Shown here piece after piece: positions 55,737 to 64,000 of a stretch of DNA of 64,000 nt. This DNA comes from Poseidonibacter ostreae (GTDB lineage Bacteria; Campylobacterota; Campylobacteria; Campylobacterales; Arcobacteraceae). Positions within the stretch are counted from its first letter, which is position 1. Every line of letters starts with the position of its first letter. Below the pieces are notes generated by a model. That model was not told the DNA's origin, did no database searches, and worked only from the letters and a program-made list of their open reading frames with translations. A program made the translations under genes and the position numbers. The stretch is taken from NCBI RefSeq assembly GCF_009208055.1, contig NZ_WFKI01000001.1:62001-126000 (forward strand), read 5' to 3'.

Positions 55737-56618
55737 CTAAGCCACCATTTCACTTTGTAACACTTTTTGTTTTTCCTCAAATTTAGCAGGTGATAAATTT
55801 CCTAAATAACTATGACTTCTTGTTCTATTATAATAAAACTCAATATATTCAAATATCTCTTTTTTAGCTTGTTTCTTTGTATAAAAATATGTGTTATAAA
55901 CTAATTCTTGTTTCAATGATTTAAAAAAACTCTCTGCAACTGAATTGTCCCAACAATTTCCACGTCTACTCATACTTTGAGTAATATTATTTTTTAACAA
56001 TAAATCTTTATGTGAATATGAAGCATATTGGCTTCCTCTATCCGTGTGCCAAATAAGACCTGGAGATGGCTTTCTGTGAAGTATAGCCATATTTAGTGCA
56101 TCATTCACAAGTGATACTCTCATCGTATCATCCATACTCCAACCAACTACTTTTCTTGAATATAGATCAATTACCGTTGCTAAATATAACCATCCTTCAC
56201 CTGTTGGAATATAAGTAATATCTCCAACGTATTTTTCATCAGGACTTGATGCATAGAAATCTCTATTTAAAACATTTGGTGCAATTGGAAGATTATGATT
56301 AGAATCTGTTGTATTTTTATATCTTCTTTTCATTTTAACTTTTAGATTTAAATCTTTCATTATATTTGAAATACGTTTTCTTGAGATAATTAATCCATAT
56401 AGTTCTTTTAACTTATCAGCAATCCTACGTGTACCATAGTTGGATCTACCTTGAATGAAGATGATTTCTATTAATTCATTAAGTTTTTTATCTACTTTTT
56501 TTACAACTGATCCTGCTTTAATCCAATGATAATATGATGACTTATCAACTTTTACAACTTTACACATAAGTTTAATACTAAAACTCTTTTTATTTTTATA
56601 AATCCAAGCGTATCTCAC
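55737..56618 (-). CDS. IS3-family transposase OrfB
   Basis: 293 aa, DDE integrase core. Catalytic D133 in VGDITYIPTG, D193 in WHTDRGSQYAS and E229 in DNSVAESFFKSLK; D-E spacing is 35, the classical DD35E. N-terminal HTH_21-like part (NYGTRRIADKL). GTG start overlaps orfA by 4 bp, but production as an OrfAB fusion by -1 shifting is more likely. Confidence 0.94.
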   Translation of the reverse strand: MRYAWIYKNKKSFSIKLMCKVVKVDKSSYYHWIKAGSVVKKVDKKLNELIEIIFIQGRSNYGTRRIADKLKELYGLIISRKRISNIMKDLNLKVKMKRRYKNTTDSNHNLPIAPNVLNRDFYASSPDEKYVGDITYIPTGEGWLYLATVIDLYSRKVVGWSMDDTMRVSLVNDALNMAILHRKPSPGLIWHTDRGSQYASYSHKDLLLKNNITQSMSRRGNCWDNSVAESFFKSLKQELVYNTYFYTKKQAKKEIFEYIEFYYNRTRSHSYLGNLSPAKFEEKQKVLQSEMVA

Positions 56619-56911
56619 AGAGTTTCTTTGGCGAAGTACGCTGTTGCCTTTTTTAAAATATCTCGTTCTTGCTTTGCTATTTTTAACTCACGACGAAGAC
56701 GTTTAACTTCAACCTCTAATGGTTCGTTATTACTGGATTGAAATTCTCTTGTTGGGATGTTATGTTCTTTTTTATAGCTTGTTACCCAATGATATAATGT
56801 CTTTGAATTAAGACCTAAATCTTCTGCAACTTTAACAACACTTTCTCCATCATTTAAAATTAATTGAACTGTCGAATCTTTGAACACTTTACTATATTTA
56901 CTTCTTCTCAT
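56615..56911 (-). CDS. IS3-family transposase OrfA
   Basis: 98 aa from MRRSKYSKVFKDSTV, behind AAGGG; an ATG six codons upstream is also possible. Helix-turn-helix (VVKVAEDLGLNSKTLYHWV) that recognises the inverted repeats, then a leucine-zipper-like KRLRRELKIAKQERDILKK. Confidence 0.9.
   Translation of the reverse strand: MRRSKYSKVFKDSTVQLILNDGESVVKVAEDLGLNSKTLYHWVTSYKKEHNIPTREFQSSNNEPLEVEVKRLRRELKIAKQERDILKKATAYFAKETL
56648..56654 (-). other. A6G programmed -1 frameshift site
   Basis: AAAAAAG near the end of orfA (within DILKKA). Slipping back one base opens GNSVLRQRNSVRYAW, continuing without a stop into orfB, the standard way IS3 elements make OrfAB. Confidence 0.75.
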
Positions 56912-57294
56912 GCTAACCCTTATCTTCATTTTATTTTATCTCAGAATTATTAAATTCTGAGTATGAATTCATGTTACCTCTCCAAATAAATATACTATTA
57001 GATTTGATACTATATGCATCAATTGTATAAGAATCATGTCTTGTTTTAGTTTCATAGTTATCTATTTCATATGAATAAAAATATTCAGGGTTAACTTTAA
57101 AACTTAAGATATTATCTTCAAAGTTAAATACAGGTCTTGACAATCTAACAACACTTTTTACTATACTTTTTAAAGTCCTTGTTATAAAGCCCATATTCTT
57201 CCTTTTATTTAATATTAAGAAATGTATCTTAACATTTTTATATAGTTAATACAAGAGTTATTTGTTATAATTTTATAAAAATAATGGAATTTAT

Positions 57295-57759
57295 ATGGAT
57301 ATAAATAAATACTTCTCAAAAACTAATATCATTAATAATTTAGCTCATTATGAAACTTATTATCAAGTAGCACTAGGCTTATTAATAAATACATCAAAAA
57401 CAAAAGAGATAGACTCAGAAATAAAACTAGAGTATGCACTTGGTTCAATTTACGAATTATTAAAAGAACTAGAAAATGAAGATAACTTAGACTCTATTTT
57501 TGATACTGAGTTACAAAAACAAAGTGCAATGGACGCATTGCAACATTTTACTAATGAAAATATTCAAGCTGTAAAAAATGAAGAAATAGATATAGAAAAT
57601 AGTGTAAATATGATAAATGACAATCTGTTCTTTAATGATTTACTTTTAGATATATGTAAAGAAAACCTAGCTACTAAAATAAATAAATGGGAAAACATCA
57701 TAAATGATGATGTAGCAAAAGCAATTATGAATTCACTTCAAGCTTTAAAAAGTGAGTAA
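57295..57759 (+). CDS. Hypothetical protein
   Basis: 154 aa, acidic and helical, no signal or membrane segment. Contains LAHYETYYQVALGLLINTSK and ends NSLQALKSE. Not recognised. Divergent from the split gene. A hairpin overlaps its stop. Confidence 0.65.
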   Translation: MDINKYFSKTNIINNLAHYETYYQVALGLLINTSKTKEIDSEIKLEYALGSIYELLKELENEDNLDSIFDTELQKQSAMDALQHFTNENIQAVKNEEIDIENSVNMINDNLFFNDLLLDICKENLATKINKWENIINDDVAKAIMNSLQALKSE

Positions 57760-57777
57760 ACTTTTTGTTTACTCATT
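57751..57777. terminator. Bidirectional terminator hairpin
   Basis: AGTGAGTAAAC-TTTTT-GTTTACTCATT, an 11-bp stem with one G-T wobble between convergent genes. Confidence 0.6.
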
Positions 57778-58239
57778 CCAATAAGAGATACAAGTTTTAG
57801 GATTTACTTCAAATCTAAAAAGTTCTGCTTTTGTATTTGCACTAGTATATATGTAAGTGATATTAATATCAGCTTCTAAAAACCTTTTCGAACTTGTACA
57901 AATACCTTTAACTATAAACCCCTGCATTCTGCTTTTATCTTCATTTCTTACAGCATCATCACTTTTTGCACCTGTATTTATTTCATAAGTTGAAACAAGT
58001 GTTAAGTCATCTGCTTTAATAGATGTGAACATCGTATAATCATCAATTTTTTGAGGAAGTTTTTTTCCTACTTCTTCAACAACTAATTTTATAATTTGTC
58101 TATTTTGTATTTTTAACTGTGCATCTGCATTTTGTTGAGCTGTTTGGTCAACTGTTCTAGGAAGCGTATTTTTAATAGGTGTAGATGTATTTGCATTTAA
58201 CATAAGTACTGTTAATGCTGATAATAAAATCATTTTCAT
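57769..58239 (-). CDS. Hypothetical exported protein
   Basis: 156 aa with a short signal peptide (MKMILLSALTVLMLNANT). The mature part has GIC and KTC cysteines in QGFIVKGICTSSK and NPKTCISYWNE, probably disulphide-bonded in the periplasm. Family not recognised. Confidence 0.7.
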   Translation of the reverse strand: MKMILLSALTVLMLNANTSTPIKNTLPRTVDQTAQQNADAQLKIQNRQIIKLVVEEVGKKLPQKIDDYTMFTSIKADDLTLVSTYEINTGAKSDDAVRNEDKSRMQGFIVKGICTSSKRFLEADINITYIYTSANTKAELFRFEVNPKTCISYWNE

Positions 58240-58320
58240 ATTAATCTTTCTTTTTTATTTTTATAAAATATTTTAACAAAAAATCTAAGTTGAAAGGATG
58301 ATATGAATCAACTGTTACTA

Positions 58321-58722
58321 TTAGTTTTTAATAAATAAAAAATCATCAATAAGTTCTTTTATTTTTATCTTGTCATTTTTTAGTATTAAAAAGTGAGCAT
58401 TCATAGAAAACTGTGAGATATCTCCACTTAGTATTTTATCATCAGTATTAATAAAGGTATTTATACCACTTCCTGAAATTCCACCAATTGATATTTTAAG
58501 TACATTCTTATTAAGCTTTTTTAAGTATCTAGAACCTCTAGAAAAACCGATATAAACTCTTGCACTAGGTATTTTAAAACTTGTATTAGTCATATTTGAA
58601 TCAACACTTTTAAAAGTATGTAAACCAAATAGATTTGTGATGGATTTATTCATTTCATCATGCTGTAAAGCAAGACCAGAAGATGGGTTACCTTTTATAT
58701 AAATAATATCATAATCGTACAT
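58321..58722 (-). CDS. Hypothetical protein, hydrolase-like fold suspected
   Basis: 133 aa. YDYDIIYIKGNPSSGLALQHDEM opens it; ARVYIGFSRGSRYLKKL resembles the G-x-S-x-G elbow and surrounding of small alpha/beta hydrolases. The match is short, and no Asp/His partners could be assigned. AAAAGGAAAAG upstream. Confidence 0.6.
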   Translation of the reverse strand: MYDYDIIYIKGNPSSGLALQHDEMNKSITNLFGLHTFKSVDSNMTNTSFKIPSARVYIGFSRGSRYLKKLNKNVLKISIGGISGSGINTFINTDDKILSGDISQFSMNAHFLILKNDKIKIKELIDDFLFIKN

Positions 58723-58852
58723 TTACTTTTCCTTTTATAATAAATTTATATCAATGATTAATCATTATAGCCAAGAAGAATAAATATTAAAGATAATTAA
58801 GATATTATATTTATACGTCCTAAATGGAATAAATATATTTTAAGGTATTAAT

Positions 58853-59089
58853 ATGAAAAAGATTTTAACTTCTCTTATAATTATAAGTAGTTTTTTATAT
58901 GCTGATCAAATTAGAGAATGTAAAGAGACAAAACTTACAGAAACTACAAGTATTTTTGCTTGTCCAAGTGGTGATTATGAAGCAACATTTGAATTAAGAA
59001 GTAAAAAAAGAGATATGGCTGAAGCACCAAAATTAAAGTTATTAGGAAAAAGAGAGCCTAATATTATAAATAACTATAATCAAAAATAA
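58853..59089 (+). CDS. Small exported protein
   Basis: 78 aa, signal peptide to SSFLYAD, mature part with two Cys (RECKETK, FACPSGDY) and a basic C-terminus. No family recognised. AAGG before the ATG. Confidence 0.6.
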   Translation: MKKILTSLIIISSFLYADQIRECKETKLTETTSIFACPSGDYEATFELRSKKRDMAEAPKLKLLGKREPNIINNYNQK

Positions 59090-59119
59090 GTTCTTTATTC
59101 TAGGACTTATTCAATTGAT

Positions 59120-59227
59120 TTATAATGGTGTAATAATATTCTGAATTTCTGATTTTAAAGGTTTAATTTTTTTAGTGATTATTTCCCAAATTTCATCAGC
59201 ATCTATACCAAAATAATATTGAAAGAA
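59120..59227 (-). pseudogene. HepT-like (DUF86) toxin remnant
   Basis: An open segment encodes YYFGIDADEIWEIITKKI followed by a short tail and TAA, the characteristic C-terminus of HepT ribonucleases of MNT/HepT toxin-antitoxin pairs. Nothing N-terminal remains; it breaks at the htpG terminator hairpin. Non-functional relic. Confidence 0.55.
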
Positions 59228-59228
59228 A

Positions 59229-59264
59229 AACTATTTGCAACGCTGAAGATGCGTGCAAATAGTT
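59229..59264 (-). terminator. htpG rho-independent terminator
   Basis: AACTATTTGCACGC paired with GCGTTGCAAATAGTT (one bulged T) around ATCTTCA, then TTTTTCTTTC on the htpG strand, ten bases after the stop. Confidence 0.8.
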
Positions 59265-59273
59265 AATTTATTT

Positions 59274-61187
59274 TTATAAAGCTTTTGCAGTAATTCTATT
59301 TAATCTTTGTGCAAAGGCAACTGCATCAGTAATTTCCATACCTTCAGATAATTTTGCTTGGTCTAATAATACCCATGAAACATCAGAAACTAATGCATCA
59401 TCAGCTAAACCATTTAATTTTGTAACGATTTCATGATCAGGGTTGATTTCTAAAATAGGAGCAGAATCAGGCATTGCTTGTCCCATTACTTTCATCATTT
59501 GTGCCATTTGAGCCATTTGTGCATCTCCAGCATCTTTAACAACACAAGATGGAGATTCACTTAATCTGTTTGTAACTCTAACATCTGAAACTGATTCACC
59601 TAAAATTTCTTTTATTTTTTTAGTAATATCTTCAAATTTAGCTTCAACTTCTTTTTTAGCTTCTTCAGACTGTTCAACTTTTGGAGCTTCAGCAGATGTA
59701 ATATCTTTGAATTCCCACTCTTGGTAAGCGCCATACATTGGAGTAATAATCTCATCAATTTCTTTATCATCTAAGATAAGAACTTCGATATCATTTTTCT
59801 TATATGCTTCTAATAATGGAGAGTTTTTAAGAACATTTTCATTTTCACCAACGATGTAGTAAATAGCTTTTTGCTCACTATCAGCAGCTTCTTTATAAGC
59901 TTTTAATGAAGTCATCTTTCCAGCTTCCGCTTTTGAAGATTTGAATCTAATTAATTCTAATAATGCTTCTTTATTAGTAAAGTCTTGATAAGCACCCTCT
60001 TTTAAAGCTCTGTTGTATTGCTCAACAAATGTAGCATATTTTTCTTCATCTTTTGACATCTTTTTAATTTCATTTAAAATCTTTTTTACAGATGCTTGTT
60101 TGATATTTGCCATTACTCTGTTTTCTTGTAAGATTTCTCTTGAAACGTTTAATGGTAAATCTTCAGAATCAATAATACCTCTTACAAATCTTAAATAAGT
60201 TGGTAATAACTCTTTTTCAGAATCTGTAATAAATACTCTTTTAACATAAAGCTTAACACCAGGTTGGTAATCAGCTCTGTACATATCCATTGGAGCAGTT
60301 GCTGGAATATAGAATAATGTTGTATATTCATTTACACCTTCAGCTTTTGTATGAATTGTAGCCATTGGATCAGAAGAATCATGAGAAATTGATTTATAGA
60401 AATCATTATACTCATCAGCTTTTAACTTTCCTTTTGGTTGCATCCATAAAGCTGTTGCTTCATTGATTTTTTCATTTCTATCTTCGATTGTTTTCTTTGC
60501 TTCCTTACCAGATTTTTCATCTTCTTCTGATAATTCTTCAGTTACTTCTTCTTTGTAAGATAGGAAAATTGGGTATGCAATATGGTTAGAATATTTTCCA
60601 ACAATATTTTTGATTCTTTCTTTACTTGCAAATTCTTCTGCTTCTTCATCTTTTAATTTAATGTAAATAACAGTTCCAGATGATTCTTTAGTACAAGCTG
60701 ATAAATCAAACTCACCAGTACCATCTGATGACCATTTATAAGCTACTTCTTCTCCAGCTTTTTTTGAAATTACATCAACATGTGATGCAACCATAAATAC
60801 TGAATAAAAACCAACACCAAATTGACCAATTAAGTTTGAATCTTTTTTAGCATCACCAGTCATTGCTTCAACAAATGATTTTGTTCCTGATTTTGCAATT
60901 GTACCAATTGAAGCAATTAAATCAGCTTCATTCATACCAATACCATTATCAATAATAGTTAATGATTTATCTTCTTCATCAAAAGTAATATTTACTTGAC
61001 CAGCCCAATCTTGAGGTAATGTTGCTTTGATTGTTTCATCTGTTAATTTTAAATAATTTAATTTATCAATTGCATCACTTGCATTTGATACTAATTCTCT
61101 AATAAAGATTTCTTTATTTGAATATAATGAGTGAGTCATTAATTGTAAAAGTTGACCTACTTCTGTTTGAAATTGATGTTTTGCCAT
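59274..61187 (-). CDS. htpG: Chaperone HtpG (Hsp90)
   Basis: ATP-dependent cytoplasmic chaperone, 637 aa. FQTEVGQLLQLMTHSLYSNK, ELVSNASDAIDKL, DNGIGMN and GQFGVGFYSVFMV build the GHKL ATP pocket. RGIIDSEDLPLNVSREILQ is the middle-domain catalytic Arg region; the dimerisation domain is complete. AGGAGA upstream. A CIRCE-like repeat lies 82 bp upstream of the start. Confidence 0.97.
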   Translation of the reverse strand: MAKHQFQTEVGQLLQLMTHSLYSNKEIFIRELVSNASDAIDKLNYLKLTDETIKATLPQDWAGQVNITFDEEDKSLTIIDNGIGMNEADLIASIGTIAKSGTKSFVEAMTGDAKKDSNLIGQFGVGFYSVFMVASHVDVISKKAGEEVAYKWSSDGTGEFDLSACTKESSGTVIYIKLKDEEAEEFASKERIKNIVGKYSNHIAYPIFLSYKEEVTEELSEEDEKSGKEAKKTIEDRNEKINEATALWMQPKGKLKADEYNDFYKSISHDSSDPMATIHTKAEGVNEYTTLFYIPATAPMDMYRADYQPGVKLYVKRVFITDSEKELLPTYLRFVRGIIDSEDLPLNVSREILQENRVMANIKQASVKKILNEIKKMSKDEEKYATFVEQYNRALKEGAYQDFTNKEALLELIRFKSSKAEAGKMTSLKAYKEAADSEQKAIYYIVGENENVLKNSPLLEAYKKNDIEVLILDDKEIDEIITPMYGAYQEWEFKDITSAEAPKVEQSEEAKKEVEAKFEDITKKIKEILGESVSDVRVTNRLSESPSCVVKDAGDAQMAQMAQMMKVMGQAMPDSAPILEINPDHEIVTKLNGLADDALVSDVSWVLLDQAKLSEGMEITDAVAFAQRLNRITAKAL

Positions 61188-61268
61188 AAAAATCTCCTGT
61201 ATTTTTTAATATAATTTATTGTAATTTTATCACAACTTTATAAAAGGAAGCTAAAGTTTTAATAAAAA

Positions 61269-61295
61269 CTAGCACTTTTATACATCAAGTGCTAG
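61269..61295. promoter_or_regulatory. CIRCE-like operator upstream of htpG
   Basis: CTAGCACTT-N9-AAGTGCTAG with exactly nine spacer bases. The CIRCE consensus bound by HrcA is TTAGCACTC-N9-GAGTGCTAA; seven of nine bases per arm agree and the changes are symmetric. It sits between two divergent genes, so a terminator role is unlikely. Confidence 0.55.
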
Positions 61296-61387
61296 TTTTA
61301 TACTTTAAAAGTTTTATTTCTTTTAAGTAAGTACACAAGAAGTAAACATAAAAAGATTATAATCACTTTATAATTTAAGGATTTAAT

Positions 61388-61759
61388 ATGATAAAAAAAA
61401 TATTTAATACAAAAAACTTTTTTCTTTTTACAACAGGATTTATTGCAATATTTGTAGGAATCGTAGGTGGAGTAGTTGATATCATTCAACCTCAAAATGT
61501 TATTGATACAGCAGAACATTTAGGATATCCTTTGTATTTCTTTACACTTTTAGGGGTTTTTAAAATACTAGGAGCTATTGGATTATTTCTGCCAAAAAAA
61601 TATGATAGATTAAAAGATGTAGTTTATGCAGGTTTTGCTATAGACTTTATTTTTGCGTCTTTTTCTCATTTTAGTGTAAATGATGATTTAATAAAAGTGA
61701 TTATTCCCTTAGTAATGTTAGGAATATTAACAATCTCATACAAATTAAAAGATAGATAA
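61388..61759 (+). CDS. DoxX-like small membrane protein
   Basis: 123 aa, four hydrophobic segments: FFLFTTGFIAIFVGIVGGVV, FTLLGVFKILGAIGLFLP, VVYAGFAIDFIFASFSHF and VIIPLVMLGILTISY. This resembles DoxX-like family proteins (DUF-type, LGVFKILGAIGL). Function unknown. AAGGA before the ATG. Divergent from htpG. Confidence 0.75.
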   Translation: MIKKIFNTKNFFLFTTGFIAIFVGIVGGVVDIIQPQNVIDTAEHLGYPLYFFTLLGVFKILGAIGLFLPKKYDRLKDVVYAGFAIDFIFASFSHFSVNDDLIKVIIPLVMLGILTISYKLKDR

Positions 61760-61784
61760 TACAATCTATCTTTTAAATATAAAG

Positions 61785-62123
61785 CTACATACTTTCTACG
61801 TCTGTAACTTCTTTTCCTGATAGTTTTTCTAATTTAGTTTCAACTAAATCTAGAAAATCTGCTCTATTCTTTTCATCCATATTATTATTAAGCATTTCAA
61901 TAATATATTTAATTCCATTTGCATTTATTTTTTTTACACTTGCTAAATAGTGCACAAATGAAACTATTTGTATATCATCAATAGAATAAAGTTTTTTCGT
62001 CTCTTTTTTTAAAGGAAGAAGTCCTTTTTCTTCATACATTTTAAGTGTTCGCACTTTTGCAGTTAAAAGTTCTGCTACACTACTTAAAGGTATTACATCT
62101 TTTGTATTATCTAATAAAGCCAA
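61785..62123 (-). CDS. MerR-family regulator
   Basis: 112 aa, TTG start after AAAGGA. PLSSVAELLTAKVRTLKMYEEKGLLPLKK is the MerR wing-helix; no metal-binding Cys. Follows the oxidoreductase gene by 26 bp on the same strand and probably controls that operon. HspR-like identity was considered but the C-terminus gives no support. Confidence 0.85.
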   Translation of the reverse strand: MALLDNTKDVIPLSSVAELLTAKVRTLKMYEEKGLLPLKKETKKLYSIDDIQIVSFVHYLASVKKINANGIKYIIEMLNNNMDEKNRADFLDLVETKLEKLSGKEVTDVESM

Positions 62124-62149
62124 TTTTTTCCTTTTGTAATTATCTATTT

Positions 62150-63199
62150 TTATACTACTTCTAAAACAATTTTTCCAATATGTTTTTTTGTTAAAAACTC
62201 TTTTTGAGCTTTTACAATATCTTTCAATTTGTATATTTTAGCAAGTAAAGGTTTAATTTCTTTTCTTTCAATTCTTTTTATCAAATTAGGAAAGACTTCA
62301 TCTTCAAGAATAGTACATCCAAAGAAGGATAAATCTTTTAAATATAAAGTTCTAATATCAAGTTCAACAATAGCTCCTCCTATTGCTCCTGAAACTGCAT
62401 ATCGTCCTTTGGGTTTTAGAACTTCTAAGAATTCATTCCATTTTTCTCCTGCAACTAAATCTATTACAACTGTAACACTATTTTTTCCTAGAACATCAGG
62501 TAAATTATCTTCTCTTGAAACTACTGTAGAAGCACCTAAGGCCTTAATTGTTTCAAACTTAGAAGCAGACGTTATTGCAATAACTTTTGCACCTCTTGCT
62601 CGTGCTAGTTGAATGGCTGCACTTCCAACTCCACCTGATGCTCCTGAAATTAAGACGATATCATTTTTATTTACATTTGCACGTGTAAGTAAGTTTTCTG
62701 CAGTTGAATAAGAGCATGGAAATGATGCTAATTCAGTATCACTATATTCACTTTGTATTTCATGAGCATGTTCATTTGATACAACAGTATACTGTGCAAA
62801 TCCTCCATCACATTCACTACCAAAATACCATGGGTTTTCTAATTGGTCTCCATTTACTTTTTGTAGTGATGGCTCAATTAATACTCTTTGTCCTATTCTT
62901 TTTTCATCAATATTTTTTCCAACTGCTACAATATAACCACAAACATCAGCACCTTGAATTCTTGGAAATTCTAAACTATTTCCAGACCATGAAGCATCAT
63001 CTGAACTATTGTCATTTTTTGAATACCATGCAATTCTTGTATTTATATCTGTATTATTAACACCTGCTGCTTTTACTTCAATTAAAACTTCATTTTCTTT
63101 TGGTATTGGCGTATTATAATCACTAACATATTTAAGTTTGTCATAATCACCATTTGCTGTCATTAATATCGCATTCATTTTTGTAGGAATTTGTTTCAT
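62150..63199 (-). CDS. Quinone oxidoreductase-type medium-chain dehydrogenase
   Basis: 349 aa. GroES-like N-terminal half (EVLIEVKAAGVNNTDINTR, IQGADVCGYIVAVG) and NADPH fold SGASGGVGSAAIQLARARG. The zinc Cys/His set of alcohol dehydrogenases is not evident, so an NADPH:quinone or enone reductase is likely. AAAGAG before the ATG. Confidence 0.88.
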   Translation of the reverse strand: MKQIPTKMNAILMTANGDYDKLKYVSDYNTPIPKENEVLIEVKAAGVNNTDINTRIAWYSKNDNSSDDASWSGNSLEFPRIQGADVCGYIVAVGKNIDEKRIGQRVLIEPSLQKVNGDQLENPWYFGSECDGGFAQYTVVSNEHAHEIQSEYSDTELASFPCSYSTAENLLTRANVNKNDIVLISGASGGVGSAAIQLARARGAKVIAITSASKFETIKALGASTVVSREDNLPDVLGKNSVTVVIDLVAGEKWNEFLEVLKPKGRYAVSGAIGGAIVELDIRTLYLKDLSFFGCTILEDEVFPNLIKRIERKEIKPLLAKIYKLKDIVKAQKEFLTKKHIGKIVLEVV

Positions 63200-63286
63200 T
63201 TTTTACTCTTTGATAGAAGATTTAATTCAAGTATTATAGTTTGAGAATATAAAATAAGAGTTATAAAACTCTTATTTTAAAATATA

Positions 63287-64000
63287 TTATTTAGCAGCTT
63301 TTGCTTCTTTTACCCAAGCATCAACTTTTGCTTTATTTATTTCTAACCATTTTTTTGCATGATTTTCAATATCTTTTTCTTTATTTTGACCATTTGCCAT
63401 AAGCATATTTTGACCACTAATATCATTTACATCAATTTTAATAATATCAAATAATTTTGCAATATCTTTATGATTTGTTTTTACACTTGCATTTGAAACA
63501 ATTCTTTGATCATTAATATTAAATCCATAATCAGCACCATTTGAAAGTTTTGTTGAACTAGAGTTTGGATTTGCAGAATGTGTTACTTGTAAAAATGTAA
63601 CATCTTTACCAGGTACTAATTTACCACTTACCCAATAAGGAGTCCATGTATAATATAAAATTGGCTTACCAGTTTTATAATTTGCTATAGTATTTGCTAA
63701 AAGTGCAGAATACTCACCTTGATTATGTTCAACTGTATCTCTTAAACCATAAGCATCTAATTGATGTTCAATAACTTTTTCACATCCCCAACCTGCATTA
63801 CAACCTGTTAAGTCAGCTTTACCATTTCCATTAATATCAAAAAGCTTTGCTATTTCTGGCTTTTTTAAGTCATTATAGTATTTAATATTATATTTATCAG
63901 CAGTTTTTTTATCAACTAAATACCCTTGAGCACAATTTGAAATAAACTTATCATATTTAACTAATTTTTTATCTCCACCAAGAGCTTTTAATTTTCCATT
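63287..64000 (-). CDS. proX: Glycine betaine/proline-binding protein ProX, C-terminal part
   Basis: The frame runs off the right edge with 237 visible codons ending WVKEAKAAK. GCNAGWGCEKVIEHQLDAYG and LYYTWTPYWVSGKLVPGKDV are the QAT-family betaine-binding motifs, with Trp residues caging the quaternary ammonium. It takes osmoprotectants to a ProVW importer, presumably encoded outside the window. Signal peptide not visible. Confidence 0.93.
   Translation of the reverse strand, partial: NGKLKALGGDKKLVKYDKFISNCAQGYLVDKKTADKYNIKYYNDLKKPEIAKLFDINGNGKADLTGCNAGWGCEKVIEHQLDAYGLRDTVEHNQGEYSALLANTIANYKTGKPILYYTWTPYWVSGKLVPGKDVTFLQVTHSANPNSSSTKLSNGADYGFNINDQRIVSNASVKTNHKDIAKLFDIIKIDVNDISGQNMLMANGQNKEKDIENHAKKWLEINKAKVDAWVKEAKAAK

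Larger units (their letters stand above)
55697..56984 (-). mobile_element. Complete IS3-family insertion sequence, 1288 bp
   Basis: Terminal inverted repeats of 27 bp begin TGGAGAGGTAAC at both ends; 23 of 27 positions match, the middle being AATTCATAC. Ends obey the TG...CA rule. Direct repeats AAT flank it (55694-55696 and 56985-56987), the 3-bp size expected of IS3 elements. It carries orfA and orfB with an A6G slippery site. All key transposase residues are present, so it looks recent and active. Confidence 0.93.
55319..57194 (-). pseudogene. Unknown gene split by IS3-family insertion
   Basis: The 5' part (57194-56985, MGFITRTLKSIVKSVV..., good AAAGGAAG site) and 3' part (55693-55319, EYIHSHSDVQWRALP... 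to GHEDMSN) are separated by the element. Removing the IS and one AAT copy joins ...SNSIFI to EYIHSH... in frame, giving an intact 194-aa cytoplasmic protein. No family recognised. The truncated N-part now reads into the IS and stops at 56931. The ATG at 55600 might still start a 93-aa fragment. Confidence 0.85.

Noticed and set aside
61266..61300. Rho-independent terminator
   Set aside because: No gene ends there; both neighbours are transcribed away from it, and the spacing matches CIRCE.
61298..61519. Cys/Lys-rich 73-residue minus-strand frame
   Set aside because: It is the shadow of the DoxX-like gene on the other strand and lacks a ribosome site.

Overview
The window is AT-rich, densely coded bacterial DNA that looks like an Arcobacter-type member of the Campylobacterota. 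The basis is protein composition, short intergenic gaps, frequent TTG/GTG starts, a DctPQM plus two-component arrangement, DbpA/PhoH/LOG homologues and a selAB locus. Species cannot be fixed from sequence alone. No rRNA, prophage or CRISPR array was seen.

Region 1 (1-19.2 kb) is a carbon-catabolism block. A glycerol ABC importer operon (glpS-T-P-Q-U-V, then glpK running off the left edge) is transcribed leftward, divergent from glpD and a GntR/UTRA regulator. Further leftward genes form an Entner-Doudoroff operon (zwf-pgl-edd-eda-pgi), preceded by malate dehydrogenase, a PfkB-type fructokinase and a ROK repressor. A shared palindromic motif built on CATTATAAT(G/C) lies in front of glpS, glpD, gntR and zwf, suggesting one regulon. 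The block ends in a truncated xylulokinase, a possible IS5/IS903-like end, and the tRNA-Sec gene.

Region 2 (19.4-39.2 kb) is mostly housekeeping. It holds tRNA-Sec divergent from selA-selB, a UvrD-like helicase, four tRNAs (Gln, Tyr, Phe, Leu), an FMN reductase, YitT, a PIN-PhoH ATPase, an HD hydrolase, pdxH, peroxiredoxin/thioredoxin reductase/thioredoxin, a pentapeptide-repeat protein, parvulin, DbpA helicase and a PAS-GGDEF-EAL protein. Two genes, the HD hydrolase and dbpA, have no ATG/GTG/TTG able to include their conserved N-termini. Both have a well placed ribosome site in front of ATA or ATT.

Region 3 (39.2-50.3 kb) has an EAL/degenerate-GGDEF pair. It is followed by a co-directional nine-gene array: sensor kinase, response regulator, TRAP transporter (dctP-Q-M), a small membrane protein and pxpA-B-C (5-oxoprolinase). 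This reads as a sense-import-hydrolyse unit for pyroglutamate.

Region 4 (50.3-64 kb) has LOG, a DUF4197 protein, a chemoreceptor, and a complete 1288-bp IS3-family element that splits a 194-codon unknown gene and left a 3-bp AAT duplication. Beyond it are small unknown genes, a HepT-like remnant, htpG with a CIRCE-like operator, a MerR/oxidoreductase pair and the C-terminal part of a ProX-type betaine-binding protein at the right edge.
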